Under the pieces are notes generated by a model. That model did not search any database. It was not told the DNA's origin and worked only from the letters and a program-made list of their open reading frames with translations. The position numbers and the translations under genes were made by a program. From contig NZ_JAGRQH010000003.1 in the NCBI RefSeq assembly GCF_018122595.1, forward strand, positions 345,569-409,568: a DNA stretch of 64,000 nt, read 5' to 3'. Source of the DNA: Neokomagataea anthophila. GTDB lineage: Bacteria > Pseudomonadota > Alphaproteobacteria > Acetobacterales > Acetobacteraceae. Below, in pieces: positions 28,424 through 37,437 of the stretch (position 1 is the first letter of the stretch; every line of letters starts with the position of its first letter).

Positions 28424-29840
28424 ATCCTAATATTCCTTCGAACTCCTGCCGATCACTTAATGGAAGGTTCGGCAGGAGCAGAGGTAATAACAAGATAGTG
28501 TTTTTGAAATCACGACAAGATAGTCTTATTAAAGTTTCGAGTGTTATTTTTTCCGAAAGAGCATCCTGAAGGAGGATAAATATAGAAATATTTACAGATG
28601 TTTTGCTGTAATCTTCAAAAAAGAAGACCGATTCTTCAGCTAATTCATTGTGATTTATAAAAGATAATTTATTTTTTGGCGACATTTGTAAGTATTTTTT
28701 ATTTATAATGCCCTGTAAATAAAATTCGTTTTTATTTTCTATAAAAACAACATTACACGGAATGAATGTTGTGCATAAATCATGAGTATTTATTGGTTTT
28801 ATATTGCTATATTTATCAGAACAAAATAAATAAATGCAATCACCTAAAATGTCACCAGAATACAAAACAAATATTTTTTCATCAATTTTATCAAAAATAT
28901 CCGATGAATTTAAATTTTTTACTTCAAGTATATTGAAATTAGTATTATTTATTTCTTTATTATTAACTTTATGGGTGTTATTTATTAATATATTGAGTGC
29001 GCGCGCATAAGATTGATTAATAGTATTATAATGCCACATATTAACATCAAAAAGGTACTTTTTAGGTTCTTGATTGTATAAATCATTCCAATCTGATTGA
29101 TAAAAATTATAAGATTTTAATTCTATATCTTTTCTGCGCTTAGCTCTCTCAACGTAATGCTCCATACTGCGTATCTGATAATGTAGTATACGCCCTCCCT
29201 GCCAATTTGCAGGCTGAGACGTCACCCCTTTAAGATTCGACCACTCAATATCTTTACCTGATGCATCAACATACTTTCCTCTTCTTAGAGGAAAATAATG
29301 TACATTTTCCCATTCACCAGACCAGCTATCTATACGAAGAAATGTTTTAATATGCCTATTTATCATTTCGTCTGAGCGTGAATGATGATCAAAGGCATTC
29401 AAAATAGATGTGGATGGTTTTAATACATGGCCTGAGCTGCCATAATTACACCAATGGAATCCTACAGCTCCAATATTTTGAGATATTTTATCTAAATACT
29501 CAATTATTGATAGATCATTATCTAAGTATAAGAATTCATCCGCATCCAAAAAACCAACCCAATTATGAGTTTTTCTTAATTCTTTTAAAGCATATAAATA
29601 GGTATCTTTTTGACGGTTTATATGATTTCCGCTTCCCCCTTCAATTTTATATAGGCGAATATCGTGAGAACACGCAGCATCTGCGATAATTTTTTCTGTC
29701 CCATCAGAGGATCCGTCATCAAATATAACAAATGTCTGAACACCCAACCGAATATGCCACCCCAACCAACTTAGGAAATCTGTAATCTCATTACAGACGA
29801 TAGTAACAACAGCAACGCGGGGCGGGGAGTATACTTGCAT
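28410..29840 (-). CDS. Glycosyltransferase family 2-like (Glyco_tranf_2_4 type)
   Basis: A 476-residue protein. The N-terminal 250 residues form a GT-A-like domain: VAVVTIVCNEITDFLSWLGWH, FVIFDDGSSDGTEKII, GFLDADEFLYL (DxD-type metal site) and YHIN/HNR-like ending with LHYQIRSMEHYVERAKRR. The rest, AT-rich and Asn/Ile-rich, matches nothing I recognise. The A+T content is clearly higher than in the his operon, suggesting transfer. It follows the POT transporter gene by 35 bases on the same strand. Likely acts on surface glycans (inference). Confidence 0.75.
   Translation of the reverse strand: MQVYSPPRVAVVTIVCNEITDFLSWLGWHIRLGVQTFVIFDDGSSDGTEKIIADAACSHDIRLYKIEGGSGNHINRQKDTYLYALKELRKTHNWVGFLDADEFLYLDNDLSIIEYLDKISQNIGAVGFHWCNYGSSGHVLKPSTSILNAFDHHSRSDEMINRHIKTFLRIDSWSGEWENVHYFPLRRGKYVDASGKDIEWSNLKGVTSQPANWQGGRILHYQIRSMEHYVERAKRRKDIELKSYNFYQSDWNDLYNQEPKKYLFDVNMWHYNTINQSYARALNILINNTHKVNNKEINNTNFNILEVKNLNSSDIFDKIDEKIFVLYSGDILGDCIYLFCSDKYSNIKPINTHDLCTTFIPCNVVFIENKNEFYLQGIINKKYLQMSPKNKLSFINHNELAEESVFFFEDYSKTSVNISIFILLQDALSEKITLETLIRLSCRDFKNTILLLPLLLPNLPLSDRQEFEGILGFKIH
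28443..28478 (+). terminator. Hairpin downstream of the dehydrogenase gene, inside the converging gene
   Basis: CTCCTGCCGA at 28443-28452 pairs perfectly with TCGGCAGGAG at 28469-28478. It follows the plus-strand stop by 19 bases but is also coding for the last residues of the minus-strand glycosyltransferase. There is no T-run, so termination is only likely. Confidence 0.4.
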
Positions 29841-29875
29841 TAGATCAAAAACCTTATAAGGTACTTCTTTAAAGG

Positions 29876-31330
29876 CTAACCTTTTTTCTTAAAGAAGAAC
29901 AACCCCAAACAACACATTAAGGTTCCTACAATACAAATCACAGCGGAAGACAGGCATAGCTCCCGGAAAAGACCAGCATATACAGCTGATCCTGTAATAT
30001 GTTGTGATGGTGCCTCTGAAAAATTAGCAATAACACTACCAACATACATAGATACTCCCCATAATGCGTACACCGATCCACTCACTACCCCCCCAAAACG
30101 AGACGGTGTATACCGGGCTACAACAGCCAAACCTAGGCCGCCTGTTAATAATTCAGCCATAGACATAAAACCGTAGCCACCAACCATAACCCAAGGAGAG
30201 ACATCCTCCTTCGCCGAAAGACTAAATTGCCACCACAACCAAAATGCACACGATAAAAATCCATATCCAATGAGCATTTTTTTTCCAATACTTGGATCTT
30301 TTCTGATTTTTCTCAGTAATTGGTAAGAAAGTGCTAAAATTGGACTTAAAATTAAAATCCAAATAGCATTTAATGATTGAAATTGTCCTGGCGTAAAATG
30401 CCAAAGCATTTTACCAAAAACTTTAAAATCTCCAGAAACATCTCTCATCGTATATAGAGTTAAGGATGTAATGCTTTGTTGATAATATGCGTAATAAAAT
30501 GAACCCAAAATAGATAATAAATATCCCACAATGAGTCTGTTTCGCTCGAATTTAAATGATTTAAAATAAATATAAGACCACAATAAAATTATTAATATAA
30601 TTGATAAAATAATTCCCTTCTCAGCAATCCATTCATTATTTATAATAAAATAACATAATATAGAAGATATAATAAAACCCCCAATTAATATGACATTGTT
30701 TTTGATGTTGTTTTTTACATTTTTTTTAAAAACATCGTTTAAATATTTTGATTTTATCAAATAATATGAAATTCCTATAAATAACCCCAATGCACACACT
30801 GAAAATGCCAACCTTGCTCCAAAAATATTTTGTAACCAAGGCATCAATAAAATTGATATAGTTGAACCTACATTAACAGACATATAATATAAAGTAAAAA
30901 TGGTGTCTAATGATGATTTGTCGTCTTCATATATACCCCGAACAATATTTCCTGCATTGGGTTTAAAGAGACCATTACCTGCTGATATAAGGGATAAAGC
31001 CACACATAAATAAGTAATCGATTGCGGTAATATTGCTAAGGAAATATATCCCAACATCAGGCCGAATGCACCGCAGAGCATGGCTAGTCGTGCACCGATG
31101 AGTTTATCCCCAACAATGCCACCTAAGACAGGCATAATATACGTCAAAGCGGATGAGGCGCCCAGCAGCATATTCACACGGTGATCGGTGAGATGAAGCT
31201 GCTCCACCATAAAAATAGTGAGTACAGCCTGCATGCCATAAAAACCAAAACGTTCCCATAATTCGATGGCAAGTACGACTGAAAACCCGCGGCGTCGTTG
31301 TGCTGAGGTGGACGTTATTGTTGGCGTCAA
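29876..31330 (-). CDS. POT/PTR-family proton-coupled oligopeptide transporter
   Basis: A 484-residue carrier with the ExxERFxYY-type motif in span 1 (ELWERFGFYGMQ), GGIVGDKLIGARLAML between spans 2 and 3, and ISAGNGLFKPNAGNIVRGIYE plus FTLYYMSVNVGS (the FYxxINxG-like signature). The family imports di- and tripeptides with protons. The apparent start is TTG at 31330; no ATG lies within the first 30 codons. The middle of the gene is AT-rich compared with its ends. It precedes the glycosyltransferase on the same strand. Confidence 0.88.
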   Translation of the reverse strand: MTPTITSTSAQRRRGFSVVLAIELWERFGFYGMQAVLTIFMVEQLHLTDHRVNMLLGASSALTYIMPVLGGIVGDKLIGARLAMLCGAFGLMLGYISLAILPQSITYLCVALSLISAGNGLFKPNAGNIVRGIYEDDKSSLDTIFTLYYMSVNVGSTISILLMPWLQNIFGARLAFSVCALGLFIGISYYLIKSKYLNDVFKKNVKNNIKNNVILIGGFIISSILCYFIINNEWIAEKGIILSIILIILLWSYIYFKSFKFERNRLIVGYLLSILGSFYYAYYQQSITSLTLYTMRDVSGDFKVFGKMLWHFTPGQFQSLNAIWILILSPILALSYQLLRKIRKDPSIGKKMLIGYGFLSCAFWLWWQFSLSAKEDVSPWVMVGGYGFMSMAELLTGGLGLAVVARYTPSRFGGVVSGSVYALWGVSMYVGSVIANFSEAPSQHITGSAVYAGLFRELCLSSAVICIVGTLMCCLGLFFFKKKG

Positions 31331-31421
31331 GGCTCTGAAATCCTAAGCTAAAAATCAGATCTTACCTTGCGCCAAATATAACACTACGCACAAGCAACAA
31401 AAATGCTAAAGCGTTTTTGTT

Positions 31422-32303
31422 TTAAACTTCTGCAAGACTTTCTAGAAAAGGCTCTAACTCAGCTGCGAGCGTTCCGATCTGTACTTGCAGCGTTACCAAA
31501 AGGTCGCCTGCAGGGGCTTGGCGAGATGCTGCAATACCACGACCTCCCAAACGCAAGACTTTCCCACTATCTGAATGTTTGGGGATTTTTACCGTCACAG
31601 CTCCGGCGGGGGTATCAATAATGATTTTACCACCCAAAATAGCCGTTTTTAGCGGCACTTTCTGTGTCATCCGAATGTTACGTCCGGTCCTCGTAAAACG
31701 CGAATCATCTTTAACGGACACTGTGATTAGAGCATCCCCCGGAACCCCAGGCTGACCTGGCCGCATCGCCCGACCGGGGGCTCCCTTACCCCTTACGCGT
31801 AAAGTTTGACCATCTTCTAAGCCGGGGGGCACTTTGACTTCTGTATGCCCGCCCTCACCTAAAGCAAGATCAAGCGTTGTTCCCAAAACGGCTTGCACAA
31901 ATGTGATAGTGACTTCATAGCGTCTATCAGACCCTTTTGATGTACGGCGTCCAGCTGTGCCGCCCGGTTGAAAATCACCACTGAAGCCTCCCCCGAACAT
32001 ATCCGAGAAAAAGGAACCTAGATCTTCTTGGTTGAAGCCTTGCCCTCCACCAAACCCGCCGGCGCCAAACGGACCACGCTCTTGACCGTCTGAGCCAATT
32101 TCACCTCGATCAAATTGCGCGCGCTTCTCCTTATCCCCAAGAATATTATAGGCCTGCCCGACAGCTTTGAATTTTTCTTCAGCCTCTGTATTATTCGGAT
32201 TGTGATCTGGGTGATACTGTTTTGCGAGACGACGATACGCGCTACGAATATCTTTATCCGTTGCGCTTTTGCTTACCCCTAAGGTGGCATAAGGGTCCTT
32301 CAT
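31422..32303 (-). CDS. DnaJ-class co-chaperone, CbpA-like (no zinc finger)
   Basis: A 293-residue class B J-protein: DPYATLGVSKSATDKDIRSA and the J-domain HPD motif (YHPDHNPN), then a Gly/Phe-rich linker (FGAGGFGGGQGFN), then the C-terminal substrate-binding barrels (VPPGLEDGQTLRVRGKG, DTPAGAVTVKIPKHSDSG). The Cys-rich zinc domain of DnaJ is absent, as in CbpA. It would stimulate DnaK. The start overlaps the stop of a small upstream gene (ATGA), so the two are translationally coupled. Confidence 0.9.
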   Translation of the reverse strand: MKDPYATLGVSKSATDKDIRSAYRRLAKQYHPDHNPNNTEAEEKFKAVGQAYNILGDKEKRAQFDRGEIGSDGQERGPFGAGGFGGGQGFNQEDLGSFFSDMFGGGFSGDFQPGGTAGRRTSKGSDRRYEVTITFVQAVLGTTLDLALGEGGHTEVKVPPGLEDGQTLRVRGKGAPGRAMRPGQPGVPGDALITVSVKDDSRFTRTGRNIRMTQKVPLKTAILGGKIIIDTPAGAVTVKIPKHSDSGKVLRLGGRGIAASRQAPAGDLLVTLQVQIGTLAAELEPFLESLAEV

Positions 32304-32467
32304 GGCGTTGTAACTCCTTCACAGGTATTATCGTCTAACAAATCAATCAGTACCGCTAATACAACATCACGCTGATACCCTGCGGCAAGAGCATCAGTAA
32401 TCAAAGCCTCTATTTTTGGCTTTAAAAAATCTTCTACTGGGTGCCCATCACATTGACCGTTCATCAT
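32300..32467 (-). CDS. Small protein coupled to the DnaJ-like gene
   Basis: A 54- or 55-codon frame on the minus strand, starting at 32467 or 32464 (ATGATG) and ending in a TGA that overlaps the start codon of the DnaJ-like gene. The product begins MNGQCDGHPVEDFLKPKIEA and continues as an amphipathic helix (LITDALAAGYQRDVVLAVL), ending in an acidic stretch. The overlap, matching codon use and small size point to a real gene. I do not recognise a family. The name J-protein partner is only inference. Confidence 0.6.
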   Translation of the reverse strand: MMNGQCDGHPVEDFLKPKIEALITDALAAGYQRDVVLAVLIDLLDDNTCEGVTTP

Positions 32468-32546
32468 CGTACCTTAATATTATCTTAGAATAATCTGTGA
32501 TGTTTAGAGCGCAGTTTCAATAGATTTGCATGATTTTTGTCACAGT

Positions 32547-34052
32547 TTAGCGTGAAAATGCACGAACTAAAGCGCTTTGCTGCTTCACATCAATAGGTAA
32601 ATCACGCGATGCATAACCTTGCCATCCCGCACCGATTGCTGTGTATAATGTCACAGCATCACGTAAGCGTGCTGCCTGTGCAAGAGTACCCTGCTCTTCT
32701 GCTCTAAGAGCCAGGCGATTAGTGGATAAAACATCCAAAATACTCGTTAACCCAACAGCATAACGTTTCTGCGCTCTATCGCGCGCAACTTGAGAGGCAT
32801 GAACAGCCTGTTCATAATGCTGAACAAGCTGTTCGTCTTGCTCCCAGTCACTTAAAGCGTCTTCTACCTCCTGAAACGCTTTTAATACTGTTTGTCGGTA
32901 TGACAGGCGTGCGGCTTCAGCTTCAGCATGCGCTTGAGTAATGGCTGCATTATTGCGCCCACCATGCATTAATGGAACAGAAGCTAACATCATAACACTC
33001 CAACTCATGGCGCCCAGTTGAAACGCTTGATACATAGCAGAAGCATTTGGGTTGAATGTCATGGGAATGACAAAGCGTGGGTAGAGTTGAGCGACAGCAA
33101 CGCCTACACGCGCTGTAGCAGCAGCATAACGCGCTTCTTGGGCTCGAATATCTGCACGCTGCGCTATAACTTCAGAAGGTAAAGCGGCTGGAAGCTCTGG
33201 CACAACAGGCATTGGGCGTCTTTTCTTCAAAGAAGCCTCTAATGAACCAGGCATTCGTCCTGTGAGTATAGCAATCGCATGAATAAGATGATCTTGCTCG
33301 GCGCGTAAAGGAGGGATGCGCGCTTCATCCATACGCTGGCTAGCCGTCACTTGCGCAACGTCTAAAGAATTTGCGAGACCTTTGGTATATAAACGTTGTG
33401 TTAATGTGAGAGTATCGGATGCAATCCCTATATCTCGCTCAACAACATCTAAACGTGTTTGCACGCCTCGCAACGCGACATAATCGGATGCTAATTCAGC
33501 GAGAATAGCAACAAGCAAAGCACGCTGCTCATCCACAGAGACGGTAATTTCTTGTGACTGTGCTTCAACTTGACGACTAATATGCCCGAAAAGATCAATT
33601 TCCCAACTTGCCCGTGCGCCATAGGTTAATACAGAAGCGTGAGGTTGATTGGCCGGATTTCCGGGGCGTAAAGGCCAATTGTCAACAGCAATAGAGTAAC
33701 GATCATCCCCTCCCCCAGCAGTAGCGTCTAATTGTGGATACCATGCTGACGCGGCTTCACGCCGTAAAGCTTGCTCTACAATCACATGTTGAGCGGCAAT
33801 CTGCAGATTATAGTTCCCTTTAATCGCACTCTGAACCAATTCATTTAAAGTAGGGTCCTTAAAAAGACGCCACCAATCTTTTAAGGCCGCTTCCGTGCGC
33901 GCTCGGTCTGCTGCGGTTATTGGTTTCGTTTGATCCGTAAAAGCCGCCGGTGGTGTAAAGTGGTCCGGTGTAAAATTAGGGCCGACGCGACACCCTCCGA
34001 CACTCAGGAGAGTGATACAACCCAAAACGGTTAAACGATGAAAAGAGCGCAT
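32547..34052 (-). CDS. Outer-membrane efflux lipoprotein, NodT/OMF family
   Basis: A 501-residue TolC-type channel protein. The N-terminus is a lipoprotein signal (LLSVGGC, lipid-anchored Cys at residue 21), followed by RVGPNF, a typical NodT opening. Two OEP repeats follow, with long amphipathic helices (SQRMDEARIPPLRAEQDHLI, HAEAEAARLSYRQTVLKAFQ and EEQGTLAQAARLRDAVTLYTA). It is the exit duct for the HlyD-type adaptor encoded 1 base upstream. Confidence 0.9.
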   Translation of the reverse strand: MRSFHRLTVLGCITLLSVGGCRVGPNFTPDHFTPPAAFTDQTKPITAADRARTEAALKDWWRLFKDPTLNELVQSAIKGNYNLQIAAQHVIVEQALRREAASAWYPQLDATAGGGDDRYSIAVDNWPLRPGNPANQPHASVLTYGARASWEIDLFGHISRQVEAQSQEITVSVDEQRALLVAILAELASDYVALRGVQTRLDVVERDIGIASDTLTLTQRLYTKGLANSLDVAQVTASQRMDEARIPPLRAEQDHLIHAIAILTGRMPGSLEASLKKRRPMPVVPELPAALPSEVIAQRADIRAQEARYAAATARVGVAVAQLYPRFVIPMTFNPNASAMYQAFQLGAMSWSVMMLASVPLMHGGRNNAAITQAHAEAEAARLSYRQTVLKAFQEVEDALSDWEQDEQLVQHYEQAVHASQVARDRAQKRYAVGLTSILDVLSTNRLALRAEEQGTLAQAARLRDAVTLYTAIGAGWQGYASRDLPIDVKQQSALVRAFSR

Positions 34053-34053
34053 A

Positions 34054-34965
34054 TTAGAGATGATTCTGCAGCCAAGTGGTCAAGCGGCCATGCATACCAT
34101 GTGGAGTACTACCTATGGTAATCGTCCCAGTCATACCAGCCACCAACGTAACGCCACTTGGAACATGATCAAACTCTAGCCTGACAGGGATGCGTTGCGC
34201 GAGACGAACCCAAGTAAAAATTGGATTTACATCAGGTAACCCTAAATGGTCGGCCACACCATTTTCATCATTAATCCCCCGACCAATACTAACAACATGT
34301 GCGGTGGCAAGGTCATGATATCCCATGAGTTTAACAAGAGCATGGTCTCCTATACGAACACCATGCAGCTTTGTCTCTTCAAAATAACCATTAATCCAAA
34401 AAGAATGAGCATCAATAATTGCCATGCCCGATTGCCCTGCATGAGCATAATTACCAACACGCAGGTTGAGGTTGGTGACGTAACCATCTACCGCAGCATA
34501 TACTGTAGAGCGCTGCAAGTTTAGCTCAGCTGTATCCAATGCAGCCTTCGCAGCATCAACATGACCTTTTTGTACATCCACACGGGCATTAAAATCTTCT
34601 TCTTCCTCTGCGGAGACAAGACCTCCTAAGCCATGACGTCGGCGCGCATCAGCCTCTCGTAGAGCGAGTTCTGCTTTAGCTTCAGCTAAACTTGCTCGTG
34701 CAGAAGCGATATCAATCCGAAACCGCAGCGGGTCCAGCACAAACAGCGGATCACCACGATGGACGTATTGGTTATCAATAACCGGGACAGCGACCACTGT
34801 TCCTGACACTTCAGGCGCAGCATTCACAACATAAACGCGTACGCGTCCATCACGTGTCCAAGGGGAAAGCTCGTAAATTTGCCACATCACCCGCCCAAGA
34901 ATGAGTGCTGCGATAACGACAAGGAATGTTAATACAAAACTAGAAACACGACGGAGGCGGTGCAT
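34054..34965 (-). CDS. HlyD-family periplasmic adaptor (AaeA/EmrA-like)
   Basis: A 303-residue membrane fusion protein: one N-terminal span (VLTFLVVIAALILGRVMW), a biotinyl-lipoyl-like half (PEVSGTVVAVPVIDNQYVHRGDPLFVLDP), a helical hairpin, then the second half (RSTVYAAVDGYVTNLNLRVGNYAHAG). This is the AaeA type that works with a DUF1656 protein and a FUSC pump to export aromatic acids or other compounds. Its neighbours are DUF1656 upstream and the OMF downstream; the pump itself is missing here. Confidence 0.88.
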   Translation of the reverse strand: MHRLRRVSSFVLTFLVVIAALILGRVMWQIYELSPWTRDGRVRVYVVNAAPEVSGTVVAVPVIDNQYVHRGDPLFVLDPLRFRIDIASARASLAEAKAELALREADARRRHGLGGLVSAEEEEDFNARVDVQKGHVDAAKAALDTAELNLQRSTVYAAVDGYVTNLNLRVGNYAHAGQSGMAIIDAHSFWINGYFEETKLHGVRIGDHALVKLMGYHDLATAHVVSIGRGINDENGVADHLGLPDVNPIFTWVRLAQRIPVRLEFDHVPSGVTLVAGMTGTITIGSTPHGMHGRLTTWLQNHL

Positions 34966-35038
34966 GGCCTCTTCATCCTAACGTAATCTTACAGGCCAGT
35001 ACAAACTGGCTTGCGATGTAACCAAACTGTCTTAACCT

Positions 35039-35233
35039 TTATACGTACATCAGCAATAAGCACAACGTACAAACAAAGAAGGCGATTTCAAAAAGCGGAA
35101 CATGCCAGAACCATGTTAAAAGGCCTGTCTTCCAAAGAATACGCCTGAAGACCAACGTGACGGCCAACGCGATTAGCGCGTATACCGAAATGGGGGCTAC
35201 AAAGACCCCAAAAATATCGAATTCCGCTAACAT
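35039..35233 (-). CDS. DUF1656 small inner-membrane protein (AaeX-like)
   Basis: A 64-residue protein with two membrane spans: FGVFVAPISVYALIALAVTLVF and VPLFEIAFFVCTLCLLLMYV. The EFDIFGVFVAP opening and position before an HlyD gene are those of AaeX/DUF1656. Its exact role in the efflux complex is not known. The gap to the HlyD gene is 73 bases. Confidence 0.85.
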   Translation of the reverse strand: MLAEFDIFGVFVAPISVYALIALAVTLVFRRILWKTGLLTWFWHVPLFEIAFFVCTLCLLLMYV

Positions 35234-35259
35234 GATTTTCTGCCTTGCCTAAGAGCACA

Positions 35260-35295
35260 AACAATTAAGGGGGCTAAAAAGCCCCCTTAATTGTT
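35260..35295 (-). terminator. Strong 15-bp intrinsic terminator after the YqjE-like gene
   Basis: AACAATTAAGGGGGC at 35260-35274 pairs perfectly with GCCCCCTTAATTGTT at 35281-35295 around TAAAAA. The outer end of the stem touches the stop codon of the minus-strand gene at 35295, so it separates that gene from the DUF1656-HlyD-OMF set. Confidence 0.8.
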
Positions 35296-35729
35296 TAGCC
35301 TTTACGACGCAGAATTTTTTTAAACAGAGAGAACACCCCTCCCGCCGTACCGCGCCCGACAGGACCCAATAAAATTCCTGTCAGAGTGGAAAGCGCCACA
35401 GCTTGCTTCAACTCCATAAGCTTACGATCTCGGCGGATCCGCGCCTCAATTGTGACCATGTCTGGAATAGACCATGCCGCCAAAGCGCCGAACAACACAA
35501 TGAAGAAGAGATCAAAACCTAAGACGCACAAAGCAGCTTTAACGTGGCTCAAACCCGCCACATCCAAGCACAGCGCCCACAACAGACCATGCAGGCCAAT
35601 CACGAGAAAAAAGAGAAAGGTCAGCGCAACAATACCAAAGGCTGCACGTCGCGCGACACGCAAAGCTGTTCGTGAAAGGATTTGCCCCTGCGCAGAGAGG
35701 ACTTCCTGACCAAGTTCGAGCGGTTTCAT
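35295..35729 (-). CDS. Two-span membrane protein, holin-like / YqjE-like
   Basis: About 144 residues from the ATG at 35729. Two membrane spans are clear (AAFGIVALTFLFFLVIGLHGLLW and CVLGFDLFFIVLFGALAAW) with a short loop, then a basic helical tail (IEARIRRDRKLMELKQ) and a second weak hydrophobic patch. This is the layout of the phage_holin_3_6/YqjE group. The next gene upstream on the same strand is a YqjD/ElaB-type protein, as in the yqjDE pair, which supports the assignment. A longer frame to 35843 adds a Cys-rich stretch and no ribosome site. Confidence 0.65.
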   Translation of the reverse strand: MKPLELGQEVLSAQGQILSRTALRVARRAAFGIVALTFLFFLVIGLHGLLWALCLDVAGLSHVKAALCVLGFDLFFIVLFGALAAWSIPDMVTIEARIRRDRKLMELKQAVALSTLTGILLGPVGRGTAGGVFSLFKKILRRKG

Positions 35730-35811
35730 GAAGGGTTCACAACCTTTCCTGACAGGACGGGTAACGCTACCACGATCATCAGCGCAGAAAAGCCAAAAAC
35801 AACAAGCGGCT

Positions 35812-36090
35812 TTACCGTGAAAAACGACCAGCAATAAAACCAACAGCAGCAGAAATTAAAACAGCTGCAATCGGCTGGGAGCGTACACGCGTCGATACAT
35901 TTTCGAGTTCATAATCCTTGAATTTCCGTGCATTTGCAACGGCTGCATCGGTCTTATCCGCAGCTTTCAACAAATTGGGGGTCACGACTTCTTTTAAAAG
36001 CTGCTCGACCTGAGTACGTAAGCTATCAATTTGTGCTTGTGTTTCTTGGCGTACTTGTTCGACGTTTTGCTTGACGCGATCTTCGCTCAT
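35812..36090 (-). CDS. YqjD/ElaB-family (DUF883) membrane-anchored protein
   Basis: About 92 residues: a long charged amphipathic helix (MSEDRVKQNVEQVRQETQAQ) followed by AAVANAR-type helix and a C-terminal span IAAVLISAAVGFIAGRFSR, typical of the family's single C-terminal anchor ending in Arg. E. coli YqjD binds ribosomes at the membrane in stationary phase; the role here is inferred from the family. ATG at 36090 has AGGA upstream at good spacing; TTG at 36096 is rejected. Confidence 0.85.
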   Translation of the reverse strand: MSEDRVKQNVEQVRQETQAQIDSLRTQVEQLLKEVVTPNLLKAADKTDAAVANARKFKDYELENVSTRVRSQPIAAVLISAAVGFIAGRFSR

Positions 36091-36167
36091 GTCCAAATCC
36101 TCACATGGGAGTGCCCCAGACGCGGCATTCTTCCTTATTATAACGCCTTATCTCCACGGGAAGTTTC

Positions 36168-37313
36168 ATGGTCGCCCGCTCTCAGAATAACCACAGCCCC
36201 TCACCTACTTTGTTTTTTAAAGCTGAAAATCTACGTATTGGCCTTCAAGGCACGGTTTTTGACCTGGAGTTAGTAAAAGGTGAGACCTTAGTTCTCTTGG
36301 GGACCGATATGACAGCTTTAGCGCTTCTCCTGGATACGATAGCTGGCTTTCAACCCTGTATGGGCGGCAGTTTGATGGTAAACGCAGTAGATATTACCGA
36401 CCTTCCACCCCAAAAACGCCGCGTTACATTAGTTAGTGAGCGCGACCCTCTTTTCCCTCATCTGACAGTTCACGAAAATATTTCTTTCGCGTGCCGCGCA
36501 CAAGGGCAAGACAAAAAAACCGCATCAGCAAATGCTGCACACTTAGTATCTCTATTGGGACTTGATGATGCTGTCAGAACGTTACCTAAACATCTTTCTT
36601 TGGAGAAAAAAATACGCACCAAAATTGCACGTGCCTTGGCATGCAAAAGTGATATACTTCTCTTAGATGATCCGCTTTCCGGGCTAGATGTTCATGCAGC
36701 CCGCCGAATTGATGTACTGATTTCACGCTTACAACGTGCGCTTGGTTTAAGCATCATTCGTTCCGAAGAGCGTCAAGAGGCCGCATTACGCTCTGGTAGC
36801 GTGATCGCTCTTTTTGAAGAGCGTATTTTATTACAAGCAGACACCGCCGCTACATTATACGAACGCCCCATTAATGCGACCGTAGCAACATTATTTGGAG
36901 GGGCTAATGCGCTGGTTGGACAAATTATCGATGAATATGATGATGTTTATACTGTACACTTAGCATGTGGTGGAGTGGTCGAAGCGAGCGCCTCTCTGCA
37001 TGAACACACTCACAATTTAAAGGTCGGGGATACTTGTATGGTTTGCGTCCGGCCGGATCGGATTTCTCCATTCTTTGGGCGCTCCTCTTTAGGAGGAGAT
37101 GAAGGAGAGCCTTCTGTGCGCGGTATTCTTATGAAAAGCTTACACCTTGGTGACCATATTCGTATGACAATACGCTGCGAGAATGGTACAGAAATTGAAA
37201 TCCACCGCCCACCTATTCAAGCGCAAAAAATTCCCAAAAACGGCACCCCTGCCGAGATCGCTTGGCCCGCAACACAAGCAACAGTCTTCCCGCTAGAGGT
37301 CGACCTGAACTAA
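36168..37313 (+). CDS. ABC ATPase homologue of polyamine (PotA) type with all catalytic motifs lost
   Basis: A 381-residue protein with the full length and domain order of PotA/FbpC: an ABC fold (1-235) and a TOBE domain (about 245-375). The reading frame is clean. The Walker A loop reads LLGTDMTALALL (no GKS/T, residues 44-54); the Q-loop is SERDPLFPHLT (no Gln); the signature is LSLEK instead of LSGGQ (143-147); Walker B is ILLLDDPLSGLD with Asp replacing the catalytic Glu (163-174); the switch His is Glu (near 200). Such a protein should not bind or hydrolyse ATP normally. Followed at 125 bases by a PotD-like gene and a mini-permease. Likely repurposed as a scaffold or regulator, but decay cannot be excluded. 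Confidence 0.8.
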   Translation: MVARSQNNHSPSPTLFFKAENLRIGLQGTVFDLELVKGETLVLLGTDMTALALLLDTIAGFQPCMGGSLMVNAVDITDLPPQKRRVTLVSERDPLFPHLTVHENISFACRAQGQDKKTASANAAHLVSLLGLDDAVRTLPKHLSLEKKIRTKIARALACKSDILLLDDPLSGLDVHAARRIDVLISRLQRALGLSIIRSEERQEAALRSGSVIALFEERILLQADTAATLYERPINATVATLFGGANALVGQIIDEYDDVYTVHLACGGVVEASASLHEHTHNLKVGDTCMVCVRPDRISPFFGRSSLGGDEGEPSVRGILMKSLHLGDHIRMTIRCENGTEIEIHRPPIQAQKIPKNGTPAEIAWPATQATVFPLEVDLN

Positions 37314-37319
37314 CATTAC

Positions 37320-37347
37320 ATGGTATATGCCCTCTAAGATGTACCAT
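37320..37347 (+). terminator. Weak hairpin between the pseudo-ATPase and PotD-like genes
   Basis: ATGGTA at 37320-37325 pairs with TACCAT at 37342-37347, followed by TTTTC. The stem is only 6 bp. It lies in the 124-base gap, suggesting partial separation of the two transcripts. Confidence 0.3.
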
Positions 37348-37437
37348 TTTTCATACAATGCTTTTTAGGTGAATGATTCTGCTACGCTTTTTCTCTCTTT
37401 ATGCCCTACGCGGTTCTTATAAGGACATAAACACGCC

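Noticed and set aside
36168..37313. Ordinary spermidine/putrescine import ATPase (PotA)
   Set aside because: Fold and length agree, but every nucleotide-binding motif is altered.
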